Of a stretch of 64,000 nucleotides of DNA, positions 1-7,958 are shown piece by piece. This DNA comes from Phytoamicus setariae (GTDB lineage Bacteria; Pseudomonadota; Alphaproteobacteria; Rhizobiales; Rhizobiaceae). A model generated the notes under the pieces. That model saw only the letters and a program-made list of their open reading frames with translations. It ran no database searches and was not told where the DNA came from. Within the stretch, counting starts at the first letter, position 1. Each line of letters opens with the position of its first letter. Made by a program: the position numbers and the translations under genes. The DNA lies in contig NZ_JAEQNC010000012.1 of assembly GCF_016722925.1 (NCBI RefSeq), forward strand, positions 62,001-126,000, given 5' to 3'.

Positions 1-863
1 AGTTCGGCCAGATGTCGCTTGCGTTTCTTGGCGCGGGGATAGACCAGGCAATAGCTGTGGCCCAAGTCGATCGTGATGTCGGACAATGCCACCAGCCTTC
101 CGGCCGCCATATCGTCCAGAGCCATCATACGTTGACCAAGAGCAACGCCAATACCCTGACCGGCCAGATCCAGCGCAACACGCGAATTGCTGGCCTGAAA
201 CCCCTTGGTTGCCAAGTGCGGACTTAGCTTCGCTTTCACAAACCAGTCATGCCACGTCGGATGAGAAGCGAAACTCGGGCCCCAGCTTGTGTGCAACAAG
301 TCGTCACCTGGCACCATCGCCATGCCGTGGTCGCGCACTGCAGGATTGCGCTCCAGATATTCGGGGCTGCAAAGCGGAAGAACCACGTCATGCTCCAGCG
401 GGACAATGGCGTGCTCCGGATAATGAGTAGGATTGTAAGCGATCCGAAGGTCGATATTGTGCCGCGCAAAATCAACGGGATCCGGCTCGACCCTCAGGTC
501 GAACCGGAACTCCGGACACGAGCGGGAATAGCTGGTCAGCCGCGGAATGACCCATCTCTCCGCCACCGATTCGATTGCACTGACCACCAGTCGGGATCTG
601 GAGCGATCCAGAACGAGCTGTTCGGTAACCTCGGAAATCAGCTGCAAACCGACTGCAGCGCCGTCGAAAATGGCGTGTCCGGCATCTGTCAGGACAATGC
701 GGTTGTTTAGCCGCAGGAACATCTGTTTACCGAGGTAATCCTCCAGCTTGCGAATATGCTGGCTGATTGCCGCGGAGGAGACACCCATCTCTTCCGCGGC
801 CGCGACATAGCTGCCGGTCCGGGCGGCCGCTTCGAACGCCCGCAAGGCATTCAGGGGGGGCAA
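1..863 (-). CDS. LysR-family transcriptional regulator (GcvA-like), partial
   Basis: About 287 residues are readable on the minus strand and the frame runs off the left edge, so the C-terminus is missing. The N-terminus carries a typical LysR winged helix-turn-helix beginning LNALRAFEAAARTGSYVAAA, with the recognition segment SSAAISQHIRKLEDYLG. The rest matches the effector-binding domain of the GcvA/AmpR type. The start is uncertain. The frame has no ATG after an in-frame stop near 975, so the TTG at 863 is the closest plausible start. An ATG at 894 lies in another frame that would join this one across a run of seven C (854-860 on the plus strand). The gene is divergent from the oxygenase gene at 1221. 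By LysR convention it probably regulates that gene and the linked block. Confidence 0.88.
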   Translation of the reverse strand, partial: MPPLNALRAFEAAARTGSYVAAAEEMGVSSAAISQHIRKLEDYLGKQMFLRLNNRIVLTDAGHAIFDGAAVGLQLISEVTEQLVLDRSRSRLVVSAIESVAERWVIPRLTSYSRSCPEFRFDLRVEPDPVDFARHNIDLRIAYNPTHYPEHAIVPLEHDVVLPLCSPEYLERNPAVRDHGMAMVPGDDLLHTSWGPSFASHPTWHDWFVKAKLSPHLATKGFQASNSRVALDLAGQGIGVALGQRMMALDDMAAGRLVALSDITIDLGHSYCLVYPRAKKRKRHLAE

Positions 864-1129
864 AGTCAGGGGAATTGTCGTCGGCCCTCGGCATTCGGTT
901 GGATAGTGGTCAGGTTCTAGCCAGGCGCAGCGATTGCCAGGAGCCAAGGTGACCGCGAGATGGCAATCATATCAGCAAATCGCGCTCTGGCAATGCAACG
1001 ACGGTTGCGGCGGACATTGCACAGACACCGCGAGATACTTGGTCAGCCGGTGCGTTTACGCAGCGCACCGCATCTTTAACTGACTGGGTCGTACACGCGC
1101 AGCTGAAAGTAACCGCCCGACAGTGCATA

Positions 1130-1158
1130 AGTTTTTCTTAGGCAGCGTAATTTTTTGG
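1130..1158 (+). promoter_or_regulatory. Putative LysR binding element, copy A
   Basis: This A/T-rich stretch contains TTCTTAGGCA followed by AATTTTTTG. It lies in the intergenic region between the divergent LysR and oxygenase genes. An almost identical string, with one base inserted and a few substitutions, recurs at 4269-4299 before the transporter operon. The part TAAGTTTTTCTTA, starting one base upstream at 1128, is an imperfect dyad of the kind LysR proteins bind. Function is inferred from position and repetition. Confidence 0.55.
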
Positions 1159-1220
1159 CCGATTGCGCAACTCAAGTTCCCCGGCGAAGATCCGAAGCAC
1201 TGCAAATCGGAGGATGTAGT

Positions 1221-2012
1221 ATGAAACATGTTATCGACCTCGAAACCTATCCACTGGACCGTCCCGAAAGCCTCGAATACGCGGCTCTTGTTGAGAGCTG
1301 CAAAGAGCGTCTTGCTGCCGACGGCATGTTTGAACTGCCCGGGTTCATGCGTGCCGAAGCGACCAGGGCCGCCGCCGATGCGGCAAAGCCCGCCATGGCG
1401 ACAGAGAGCTTTCGTCACGCCCGCCAGCACAACATCTATTTTCGCGACACCGTCGAGGGGTTGAGCGACGACCATCCTGCCATGGCCAAGGTCGAGACAG
1501 TGAACCATACGCTTTGCGCGGACCAATTGGCGGGAAATCCGGTTATCGATCTCTACGAGTGGCAACCCTTCGCCGACTTCCTCGCCGCCACGATGGGCAA
1601 GGATGTGCTTTATCATATGGAAGATCCGATGGCGCGGGTAAACGTCCAGGCGAGTCGCGACGGCGAGGCTTTGAACTGGCATTTCGACAGATCGGAGTTC
1701 ACCACGACGATCCTGCTTCAGGCGGCCGATGAAGGGGGTGAGCTGGAATACCGCAAGGACCTGCGCACGCCTGAAACACCAAACTTTGATGGTGTTGCCG
1801 CCGTGTTGCGCGGTGAGGACCCGGAAGTCAAAAAGGCGACGCTGAAGGCAGGCGCGCTGAATGTCTTCCGTGGCGTCAATACCCTGCACCGCGTTGTGCG
1901 GGTCAAGGGGCCGACTGAGCGCATGGTCGCAATTTTTGCTTTCTTCAACCATCCGGGCGTCGTCATGACGGCGAAGGAGCAGCTTGGTTTCTACGGCCGG
2001 TCTGTTGCCTGA
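1221..2012 (+). CDS. 2-oxoglutarate/Fe(II)-dependent oxygenase, small-molecule type
   Basis: 263 residues. The start ATG at 1221 is chosen because it follows an AGGAGG-like site (GGAGGATGTAGT). The double-stranded beta-helix iron site is readable: an HxD motif at His154-x-Asp156 (WHFDRSEF), a distal His near 223 (TLHRV), and an Arg near 234 that would bind the 2-oxoglutarate carboxylate. An HxD rather than HxG/A motif argues for hydroxylation rather than halogenation within this enzyme group. The expected reaction is O2- and 2-oxoglutarate-dependent hydroxylation or desaturation of a soluble metabolite, perhaps an amino-acid derivative. The substrate cannot be read from sequence. It is followed by the MIO-less lyase gene and shares an upstream motif with the transporter operon. 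Confidence 0.82.
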   Translation: MKHVIDLETYPLDRPESLEYAALVESCKERLAADGMFELPGFMRAEATRAAADAAKPAMATESFRHARQHNIYFRDTVEGLSDDHPAMAKVETVNHTLCADQLAGNPVIDLYEWQPFADFLAATMGKDVLYHMEDPMARVNVQASRDGEALNWHFDRSEFTTTILLQAADEGGELEYRKDLRTPETPNFDGVAAVLRGEDPEVKKATLKAGALNVFRGVNTLHRVVRVKGPTERMVAIFAFFNHPGVVMTAKEQLGFYGRSVA

Positions 2013-2055
2013 GATCTGAGCGAGCACTGCAGTTGTCGAGATGTCGTGAATCGAC

Positions 2056-2082
2056 GAGGGCCATCATAGAATGCTGGCCCTC
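2056..2082 (+). terminator. Stem-loop downstream of the oxygenase gene
   Basis: A perfect 8-bp stem, GAGGGCCA/TGGCCCTC, encloses an 11-base loop 44 bases after the oxygenase stop. There is no strong T-run, so it may be a weak terminator or an RNA-stabilising hairpin. Confidence 0.4.
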
Positions 2083-2361
2083 CAGCTTCCAGCAGATGGC
2101 TGCACAAGGGCGTTTTCTGGCTGGCGGCCATCAGGGCCGGATGCGCTTTGTAGCAATCCGCGTGCTGTCGATGCGCAGCAATCTGTGCCCATCCCCTAGC
2201 ATGTATGTCGACATCATGCTGATGGACCCACGCCCATCGCGCTCTGCTGCCATTCTTGTCCCGGACCATGACGCCCGTCGCCCGCACTTAAAAATAACGT
2301 CCGGCTCCAGGCCGGATATCGTAGTCTTGAAACAGTGACGGCTGCCCCGGGTGCCATAGAA

Positions 2362-2376
2362 GTTAGGCGCAAAACC
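2362..2376 (+). promoter_or_regulatory. Short copy C of the shared LysR-block motif
   Basis: GTTAGGCGCAAAAC resembles the centre of the elements at 1130 and 4269 (TTAGGCA..GC..AA). It sits about 55 bases before the lyase start. The match is short and could be chance; its position in the same regulon is what makes it worth noting. Confidence 0.3.
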
Positions 2377-2429
2377 TGCCAACGATCATGTTGGCTGTTT
2401 CCGGTGGCGCCGAGAAAGAAGGATACTCC

Positions 2430-3929
2430 ATGGCTGAAGGCGTCGTATTGAATGATGCGCTGAACTGGCGCGACCTGTGTTTGGTGGCCGGGGGCGCTCG
2501 GCTGGTTCTGTCTGATGCCGCCCGCGGGCGGATCACCACATCGCAGCGCTTGGTAGAAGAAATTGTTGAACGCTCTATTCTTGGCTATGGGATCAACACC
2601 GGTGTCGGCGCGTTGTCCGACGTTATCGTCGATCGTTCTCAACAGGGTATGCTGTCGCACAATATCCTGCACAGCCATTGCGTGGGTGTCGGCAGCCCCC
2701 TCGGATCCCAGGAAACCCGCGCGATCATGGCAGCGCAAATTGCCAACTTCGCCCACGGCTATTCCGGTATCCGGCTGGAAACTGTCGAAGCCTTGCTGAC
2801 GCTGCTCAATGCCGGGATCGAGCCGGTCATCCCGTCACGCGGATCCGTTGGGTATCTGGCCCACGCCGCCGAGATCGGTCTTGTGTTGATCGGCGAAGGA
2901 CAGGCCCTTTGTCAGGGCAGGATCGTGTCGGGCGCCGAGGCTCTTGAGCGCGTCGGGCTGCGGCCGATGCAGCTTCGTGCTAAGGAGGGTTTGAGCCTGG
3001 TGAATGGTACGCCATGCGCCACCGGACTTGCGGCCTTGGCTCTCGCCCGACATGAGCGCCTGATGGATTGGAGCGATGCGGCAGCCGCAATGAGCTATGA
3101 AAACCTCGGCGGGCAAGTCGATGTGTTCGACGAGCAGGCTATGGCCTTGCGCTCGTCGCCAGGGGTCTCTGCCGTGGGTGCAAGCCTGCGGTTCTACCTC
3201 CACGGCAGCGCCATACTGGCGGCGTCGATGGGTCGGCGTACCCAGGACCCGCTCAGCCTGCGCGCCATTCCCCAGATCCATGGCGCGGCGCGGGATTTGT
3301 TCGAGCAGATCTGCGTCACCGTCGATCGGGAACTGCAAAGCGTGACCGACAATCCCGCAATCGTCGGTACGGCGGGTTCGCCGCGTGTGCTATCGCAGGC
3401 CCATGCTGTAGGTGCGGCGCTCGGTTTTGCCATGGACAATCTTGCGATTGCTACGGCAGAACTGGCCGAGATTTCGGAGCGGCGCATCGATCGGCTGGTA
3501 AATCCTCTCGTCAGTGGTTTGCCCGCCTTTCTTGCAGCCCGAACCGGCATAGCGTCAGGATTCATGATCGCGCAGTATACTGCGGTATCGCTTGTGTCCG
3601 AAAATCGACGGCTAGCCGCCCCGGCAAGCCTTGATGGGGGCGTAACCTCCGCGCTTCAGGAGGATATATTGACCCACGCGACACCCGCAGCTTTCAAGGC
3701 ATTGGCCGTTATCGACAATCTGGAGCTGATCCTCACCATCGAATTGCTAGCCGCAGCACAAGCTTATGATTGCCAGCCTGCCGCGTTGCATCGCGCGCCA
3801 GGCACAGATTCGTTGTATCGGGCCGTACGGGCCAGGGTCCCCACATACGCGGATGACAGGCCGCTTAATGCGGATTTCGCGCGGGTGCGACCGCTCTTGT
3901 CCGAACCGCTGCATCGTATTTCCGCATAA
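2430..3929 (+). CDS. Aromatic amino acid lyase (HAL/PAL) family protein lacking the MIO tripeptide
   Basis: 499 residues from the ATG at 2430, preceded by GAAAGAAGGA. The fold-defining motifs of histidine/phenylalanine ammonia-lyases are present: YGINTGVG (53-60, with the catalytic Tyr), NGT (192-194), QDPLSLR (272-278), TDNPA (306-310), SENRRL (390-395) and QED (410-412). The cofactor segment is changed: canonical GSVGASGDLAPLAH reads GSVGYLAHAAEIG (138-150), which is an exact loss of Ala-Ser-Gly. The protein therefore cannot form the MIO electrophile. As I recall, ergothionase, an MIO-independent trimethylamine lyase acting on ergothioneine, is a homolog of this family. By analogy this enzyme may eliminate a good leaving group such as trimethylamine from a betaine. 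The substrate is not known. Annotation as histidine ammonia-lyase would be misleading. Confidence 0.85.
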   Translation: MAEGVVLNDALNWRDLCLVAGGARLVLSDAARGRITTSQRLVEEIVERSILGYGINTGVGALSDVIVDRSQQGMLSHNILHSHCVGVGSPLGSQETRAIMAAQIANFAHGYSGIRLETVEALLTLLNAGIEPVIPSRGSVGYLAHAAEIGLVLIGEGQALCQGRIVSGAEALERVGLRPMQLRAKEGLSLVNGTPCATGLAALALARHERLMDWSDAAAAMSYENLGGQVDVFDEQAMALRSSPGVSAVGASLRFYLHGSAILAASMGRRTQDPLSLRAIPQIHGAARDLFEQICVTVDRELQSVTDNPAIVGTAGSPRVLSQAHAVGAALGFAMDNLAIATAELAEISERRIDRLVNPLVSGLPAFLAARTGIASGFMIAQYTAVSLVSENRRLAAPASLDGGVTSALQEDILTHATPAAFKALAVIDNLELILTIELLAAAQAYDCQPAALHRAPGTDSLYRAVRARVPTYADDRPLNADFARVRPLLSEPLHRISA

Positions 3930-4003
3930 ATACATCTGGCCGCTGGAAGACGCAGGCTTTCATCGCCGGCCTGTGCTGCTATGGCCGCAACGTACAGTGG
4001 ATC

Positions 4004-4033
4004 GTTCATGCGCCGATGATCCGGCGCATGAAC
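4004..4033 (+). terminator. Strong stem-loop after the lyase gene
   Basis: A perfect 12-bp stem, GTTCATGCGCCG/CGGCGCATGAAC, with a six-base loop (ATGATC), 75 bases after the lyase stop. No T-run follows it. It probably separates the lyase transcript from the transporter operon. Confidence 0.45.
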
Positions 4034-4268
4034 GCGGCTGGGATGGAAATCCTGTTCGCCCCGGCCTTATCGATTGAGGCGATCGATTTACGCTAGGCGA
4101 ATAGGCCGAGCGGATGTAACTCGCCTTTGCGAGGCATATTCCCAGGCTGTTCTCTTCTGTCTTTACCACTGCTGGCCTTGATGAAAGTTAATGCGGATGT
4201 CCGTTGGACAAGATCTGCAATCCGAGAGCGTCAATAGATCAATATACACTCAAAAAGTGTTTGTGTTT

Positions 4269-4299
4269 AGTTTATCTTAGGCAAGCCAAATTTTTTGAG
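4269..4299 (+). promoter_or_regulatory. Putative LysR binding element, copy B
   Basis: This contains TCTTAGGCAAGC followed by AAATTTTTTG, nearly identical to the element at 1130-1158 in both order and spacing. It lies 100-130 bases upstream of the binding-protein start. Two such copies before two separate transcription units suggest one regulator, most simply the divergent LysR. Confidence 0.55.
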
Positions 4300-4398
4300 A
4301 GGTTGTCGCCCTGTAAACATCCGCTAACGTCCCCCTACATCCCCGCGTATCCGATTGGGCTGGAGGTCCAAACGCGGGGAGTACAAGGGAGGAACGTT

Positions 4399-6057
4399 AT
4401 GCCGGCAAAATTTAGCGCGCTGGATCTGCTGCGTCGCAGACTTACCGCGAATGAAAACCACCTCGTCGATGGGCTCCTTGCTGGGAGAGTGAGCCGCCGG
4501 GAATTTCTTCGTCACGGTTCGTTGCTGGGGCTTTCCGTGCCGATGATGGGGGGGATTTCGGCTGCGGTAGGTCTCTCAGTAGCGCCGCAACGCGCTTTTA
4601 GCCAGCCTGCCGGCGGGACAGTTCGCTACGGGCAGATCGTTCCAGGCGGAACAATGAACCCTCTTACCGTCGCAGATGCCGCTGGCGTTACGGTTATGTC
4701 GCAGTACGGTGAAACACTGGTCCTTTCGGACGCCGACCTGAAGATAAAGCCGTTGTTGGCCGAAAGCTGGAAACCCAATGACGATGGTACGGTCTGGACC
4801 TTCAAGCTTCGTCAGGGCGTAAAGTTCCACAATGGCGAGGCAATGACGGCAGATGACGTTGTCGCCACTTTCGATCGGCTCTGCGATCCGGCCAACGCAT
4901 CAAACGCACTTTCCGTGTTCGCTGGATTGCTGTCGAAGGGCGGCACGCGCAAGGTCGACGAACACACGGTGGAGTTTCATCTGGAACAGGCGAACGGCAA
5001 TTTCCCCTATGCTGTTTCAACCGACAACTACAATGCCATCATCGTCCCGGCTGCCATGCCGGCATCCGGCGATGAGACGATGATCGGCACCGGCCCCTTC
5101 AGGCTTGAGACCTATACGCCCAAAGTTGGCGCCAGCTTTGTACGCAATCCGGATTATTGGGGCGCGCCTGCGCTGCCGGACCGGGTAGAGGCAAACTTCT
5201 TCGACGACTACCAGCCGCAGATTTTCGCGCTTCAAGCCGGGCAGATAGATGTCATCCAGCAGTTGCCGGTACTGCTGTCAACGGGCCTGATAAACGATCC
5301 CAACGCCGCAATCCTCAACACCCCATCGTCGATTCACCACCAAGTCCACATGAAGGTCGACCGAGGGCTTTTCAAGGACAAACGTGTCCGCCGTGCTATC
5401 GCGCTCTGTATCGATCGGCCGACCCTGGTTAACGGACTTTTGCAGGGCCGCGGGCAAATCGGTAACGACAATCCGTTCATGCCCACCTACCCGTCAACCG
5501 GTCAAAACGTTCCTCAACGCCAAAAGAACATCGCAGAGGCCAAGCAGCTTATGGAAGCGGCTGGCATGTCGGCAGGTTTCGAGGCGACTCTGACCACCGA
5601 GAAATACCTGGAAATTCCGGAATATGCAGTCCTTATCCAGAATGCGGTCAAGGAGATCAACGGCAACATTTCGCTCAACATCATGGATCAGGGTGCCTAT
5701 TATGGCGACTCCGTTCCGAGCAAATCTCCCTGGCTCGATTGCGAGATGGGCATAACCGACTATGGACATCGGGGTGTGCCCAATGTCGTGCTGCAGGCTT
5801 CCCTGAGCAGCACCGGCACCTGGAATGCAGCCAGTTTCAAGAATGCGGAATACGACACTCTTGTCGCGGGCTATGTGCGCGCACTTGACCTTGAGGCACA
5901 GCGCGAGGCGTCCGGGAAGATTCAGTCCCTTCTGTTGGACGAGAGTCCGATCCTCTTCGGCTATTTTCAGGACATGCTGAGCGCCACCAGCAAAACTGTC
6001 AGCGGGGTGACCCTGACTGCAATGGGCCATCTGTTCCTGGCTCAAGCCAAGGTCTGA
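4399..6057 (+). CDS. ABC transporter substrate-binding protein, family 5 (peptide/opine/nickel type), Tat-exported
   Basis: 552 residues from the ATG at 4399, placed after GGGAGGAACGTT. The N-terminus has a twin-arginine signal (SRREFLRHG, residues 32-40) followed by a hydrophobic stretch and an AFSQ-type cleavage region, so the folded protein is probably exported by Tat. The mature part has the SBP_bac_5 hallmarks: LAESWKPNDDGTVWTFKLRQ and GVKFHNGEAMTADDVVATF. It captures a small ligand in the periplasm for the two permeases and ATPase downstream. Family 5 proteins bind peptides but also opines, betaine-like compounds and sugars, so the ligand is open. A 13-bp hairpin follows the stop codon, which fits higher expression of the binding protein than of the permeases. 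Confidence 0.92.
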   Translation: MPAKFSALDLLRRRLTANENHLVDGLLAGRVSRREFLRHGSLLGLSVPMMGGISAAVGLSVAPQRAFSQPAGGTVRYGQIVPGGTMNPLTVADAAGVTVMSQYGETLVLSDADLKIKPLLAESWKPNDDGTVWTFKLRQGVKFHNGEAMTADDVVATFDRLCDPANASNALSVFAGLLSKGGTRKVDEHTVEFHLEQANGNFPYAVSTDNYNAIIVPAAMPASGDETMIGTGPFRLETYTPKVGASFVRNPDYWGAPALPDRVEANFFDDYQPQIFALQAGQIDVIQQLPVLLSTGLINDPNAAILNTPSSIHHQVHMKVDRGLFKDKRVRRAIALCIDRPTLVNGLLQGRGQIGNDNPFMPTYPSTGQNVPQRQKNIAEAKQLMEAAGMSAGFEATLTTEKYLEIPEYAVLIQNAVKEINGNISLNIMDQGAYYGDSVPSKSPWLDCEMGITDYGHRGVPNVVLQASLSSTGTWNAASFKNAEYDTLVAGYVRALDLEAQREASGKIQSLLLDESPILFGYFQDMLSATSKTVSGVTLTAMGHLFLAQAKV

Positions 6058-6063
6058 TTGCTT

Positions 6064-6093
6064 CTGCACGCTCCGCTTGCGCGGAGCGTGCAG
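6064..6093 (+). promoter_or_regulatory. Intercistronic hairpin between binding protein and permease genes
   Basis: A perfect 13-bp stem, CTGCACGCTCCGC/GCGGAGCGTGCAG, with a four-base loop (TTGC) begins seven bases after the stop codon. In other ABC operons such hairpins protect the upstream binding-protein mRNA or attenuate read-through. That role is inferred here. Confidence 0.6.
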
Positions 6094-6114
6094 ATCAATC
6101 GCAAGCGACGTGAT

Positions 6115-7080
6115 ATGGAGGCGAACATAGTTAGCTATGTAATCAGAAGATTTGGCTTTGCCCTTGTGACGCTTTGGGTGCTTAGCCTTCTCGTTTTTGC
6201 CGGATCGCATATTCTGCCGGGGAATGTCGGCCGGGCAATGCTTGGCCCCTTTGCGGATCAGCGTGCCGTGGATGCACTCAATCATGAAATGGGAGCCGAC
6301 CGGCCGCTTGTCCGGCAATATGTCGACTGGATGGCAGGTTTCGTTACCGGGGATCTGGGCAAATCCTCCGCATACAGGATGCCTGTCGCGCAGTTCTTGA
6401 CGGGTGCGTTGGCCAACTCCGCCAAACTGGCATTCATGGGCTTCCTGATGGTTGTCCCGCTCAGTATCCTGGGCGGTGTGATTGCGGCCGTCTACCGCCG
6501 AAGCGCCATCGACAAGGCGATTTCGATCATTGGAATATCGGCGACGGTCGTGCCTGAGTTTATTTCAGCCATCCTCATGATCCTGGTTTTCGGCATCTGG
6601 CTGCAATGGTTTCCAATTTCGGCTGTCTGGCCAGCAGGCTCTGGTGTCGGCACGCAGCTCTACCATCTGTTCCTGCCTTCGATCCCGTTGGTGCTTGTGC
6701 TCTTTGGATACATTGCGCGGATGACGCGGGCGAGCATGATCGAGGCGCTCGATTCCGATTACACGCGCACGGCAATCCTGAAAGGACTGTCATATCCGTT
6801 GGTCATCTGGCGACACTGTCTGCGGAACGCGCTCGCGCCGACAATAAGCGTGATCGCCTCGCAGACGGTCTACCTGATTGGTGGCCTTGTCGTGATCGAA
6901 CTCATCTTCCGGTATCAGGGCATTGGTAGCCTGATCTATTTCGCAGCCAAGAAAAAGGATTTCCCCATGTTGCAGGCAGGCGTGATGTCCGTCGGCGCCA
7001 TCTTTGCGGTCGTCACGCTCATCGCTGATCTGATGTTTGCCGCCCTCAATCCCCGCATTCGTCTCGAGGGACGCTCATGA
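6115..7080 (+). CDS. ABC transporter permease, DppB type
   Basis: 321 residues. The ATG at 6115 is preferred over the in-frame TTG at 6058 because the family starts with a short N-terminus ending in YVIRRFGFALVTL, and because the 6058-6114 stretch contains the intercistronic hairpin. Six hydrophobic segments are visible, and the C-terminal half has the cytoplasmic EAA-like loop around TRASMIEALDSDYTRTAILKG, where the ATPase docks. It forms the inner-membrane channel with the product at 7077. The stop overlaps the next start (ATGA), indicating translational coupling. Confidence 0.93.
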   Translation: MEANIVSYVIRRFGFALVTLWVLSLLVFAGSHILPGNVGRAMLGPFADQRAVDALNHEMGADRPLVRQYVDWMAGFVTGDLGKSSAYRMPVAQFLTGALANSAKLAFMGFLMVVPLSILGGVIAAVYRRSAIDKAISIIGISATVVPEFISAILMILVFGIWLQWFPISAVWPAGSGVGTQLYHLFLPSIPLVLVLFGYIARMTRASMIEALDSDYTRTAILKGLSYPLVIWRHCLRNALAPTISVIASQTVYLIGGLVVIELIFRYQGIGSLIYFAAKKKDFPMLQAGVMSVGAIFAVVTLIADLMFAALNPRIRLEGRS

Positions 7081-7958
7081 GCGTGCAAACCATAACAGCA
7101 TCGGGTGCATCGGAGCCCAAGCGCATTTTATCGAACTTCGAACGCGATCTGTACCGCCTCTTGCGCACGCCGTCGTTTGTAGTCGGCTTCTCGATCGTCA
7201 TGTTCTGGCTGCTCTGCGCAATTTTCGGGCCGTTCATTGTGCATCACGATCCGTTTGCCGACAATCTGCTGATGTCGCTCAAGCCCCCATCATGGGAGCA
7301 TTGGTTCGGGACCGATCAGCTGGGGCGCGATATATTTTCGCGCGTGCTGGTCGGGTCACGCGACATTCTGACCGTTGCCCCGATCGCGACAATACTGAGC
7401 ACGGTCCTTGGCACCACCCTCGGCCTGGTCATGGGCTACTATGGTGGTTGGGTCGACGAGATATTAAGTCGTCTGGTTGATGCCATTCTTGCGCTGCCTA
7501 CCATTATCGTCGCGCTGCTTGCACTGACCGCGCTCGGAACGTCGATCATTACCGTCGTGGTTGTCATCGCCTTCACCTTTTCACCCATCATCGCGCGCAC
7601 TGTCCGAAGTGCAGTCCTCACGGAATGTTCGCTCGATTACATCGCTGTCGCCGAACTGAGGCATGACTCGCACTTTTACATCCTGTTTGCCGAAATATTG
7701 CCGAATGTGATCCGACCGGTGCTTGTCGAGACCACAGTGCGCCTTGGCTATGCGATTTTCACCGTCGCGACGCTTAGCTTCATTGGCTTTGGCATTCAGC
7801 CGCCATCGGCGGATTGGGGGCTGTCAATATCGTCGAACTACGTCTTGATGGCCGGCGGCTTCTGGTGGACCGTCGTTTTCGACGGCGCGGCTATCACCTC
7901 TCTCGTCGTTGCAATCAACCTGATCGCCGACGGCCTTGAAAGTCTTTCCTATGACTGA
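7077..7958 (+). CDS. ABC transporter permease, DppC type
   Basis: 293 residues. The ATG overlaps the stop of the previous gene. It has an N-terminal membrane helix (FVVGFSIVMFWLLCAIFGPF), then the GTDQLGRDIFSRVLVGSRDI segment typical of DppC/OppC proteins, and five further helices. The coupling loop near residues 190-215 (VRSAVLTECSLDYIAVAELR) contains the EAA-like motif. It is the second half of the membrane channel. The downstream ATPase start (7951) overlaps its final codons, so the four transport genes form one tight operon. Confidence 0.93.
   Translation: MSVQTITASGASEPKRILSNFERDLYRLLRTPSFVVGFSIVMFWLLCAIFGPFIVHHDPFADNLLMSLKPPSWEHWFGTDQLGRDIFSRVLVGSRDILTVAPIATILSTVLGTTLGLVMGYYGGWVDEILSRLVDAILALPTIIVALLALTALGTSIITVVVVIAFTFSPIIARTVRSAVLTECSLDYIAVAELRHDSHFYILFAEILPNVIRPVLVETTVRLGYAIFTVATLSFIGFGIQPPSADWGLSISSNYVLMAGGFWWTVVFDGAAITSLVVAINLIADGLESLSYD

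Larger units (their letters stand above)
2013..2429. other. Intergenic region between oxygenase and lyase genes
   Basis: I see no coding sequence here that I would defend. It holds a stem-loop at 2056-2082, a short GC-rich dyad around 2300-2316 (TCCGGC/GCCGGA), and a reduced copy of the shared cis element at 2362-2376. The lyase gene therefore probably has its own promoter. Confidence 0.5.
3930..4398. other. Intergenic region before the transporter operon
   Basis: No supportable gene. It contains a 12-bp perfect stem-loop (4004-4033) after the lyase stop and copy B of the shared A/T-rich element (4269-4299). The DNA from about 4200 to 4300 is clearly more A/T-rich than its surroundings, as expected for a promoter. 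The reading frame of the binding protein is open upstream of 4399 but this part lacks family similarity. Confidence 0.5.

Noticed and set aside
1056-2027. A 323-codon minus-strand frame
   Set aside because: Antisense to the 2OG oxygenase; no family features.
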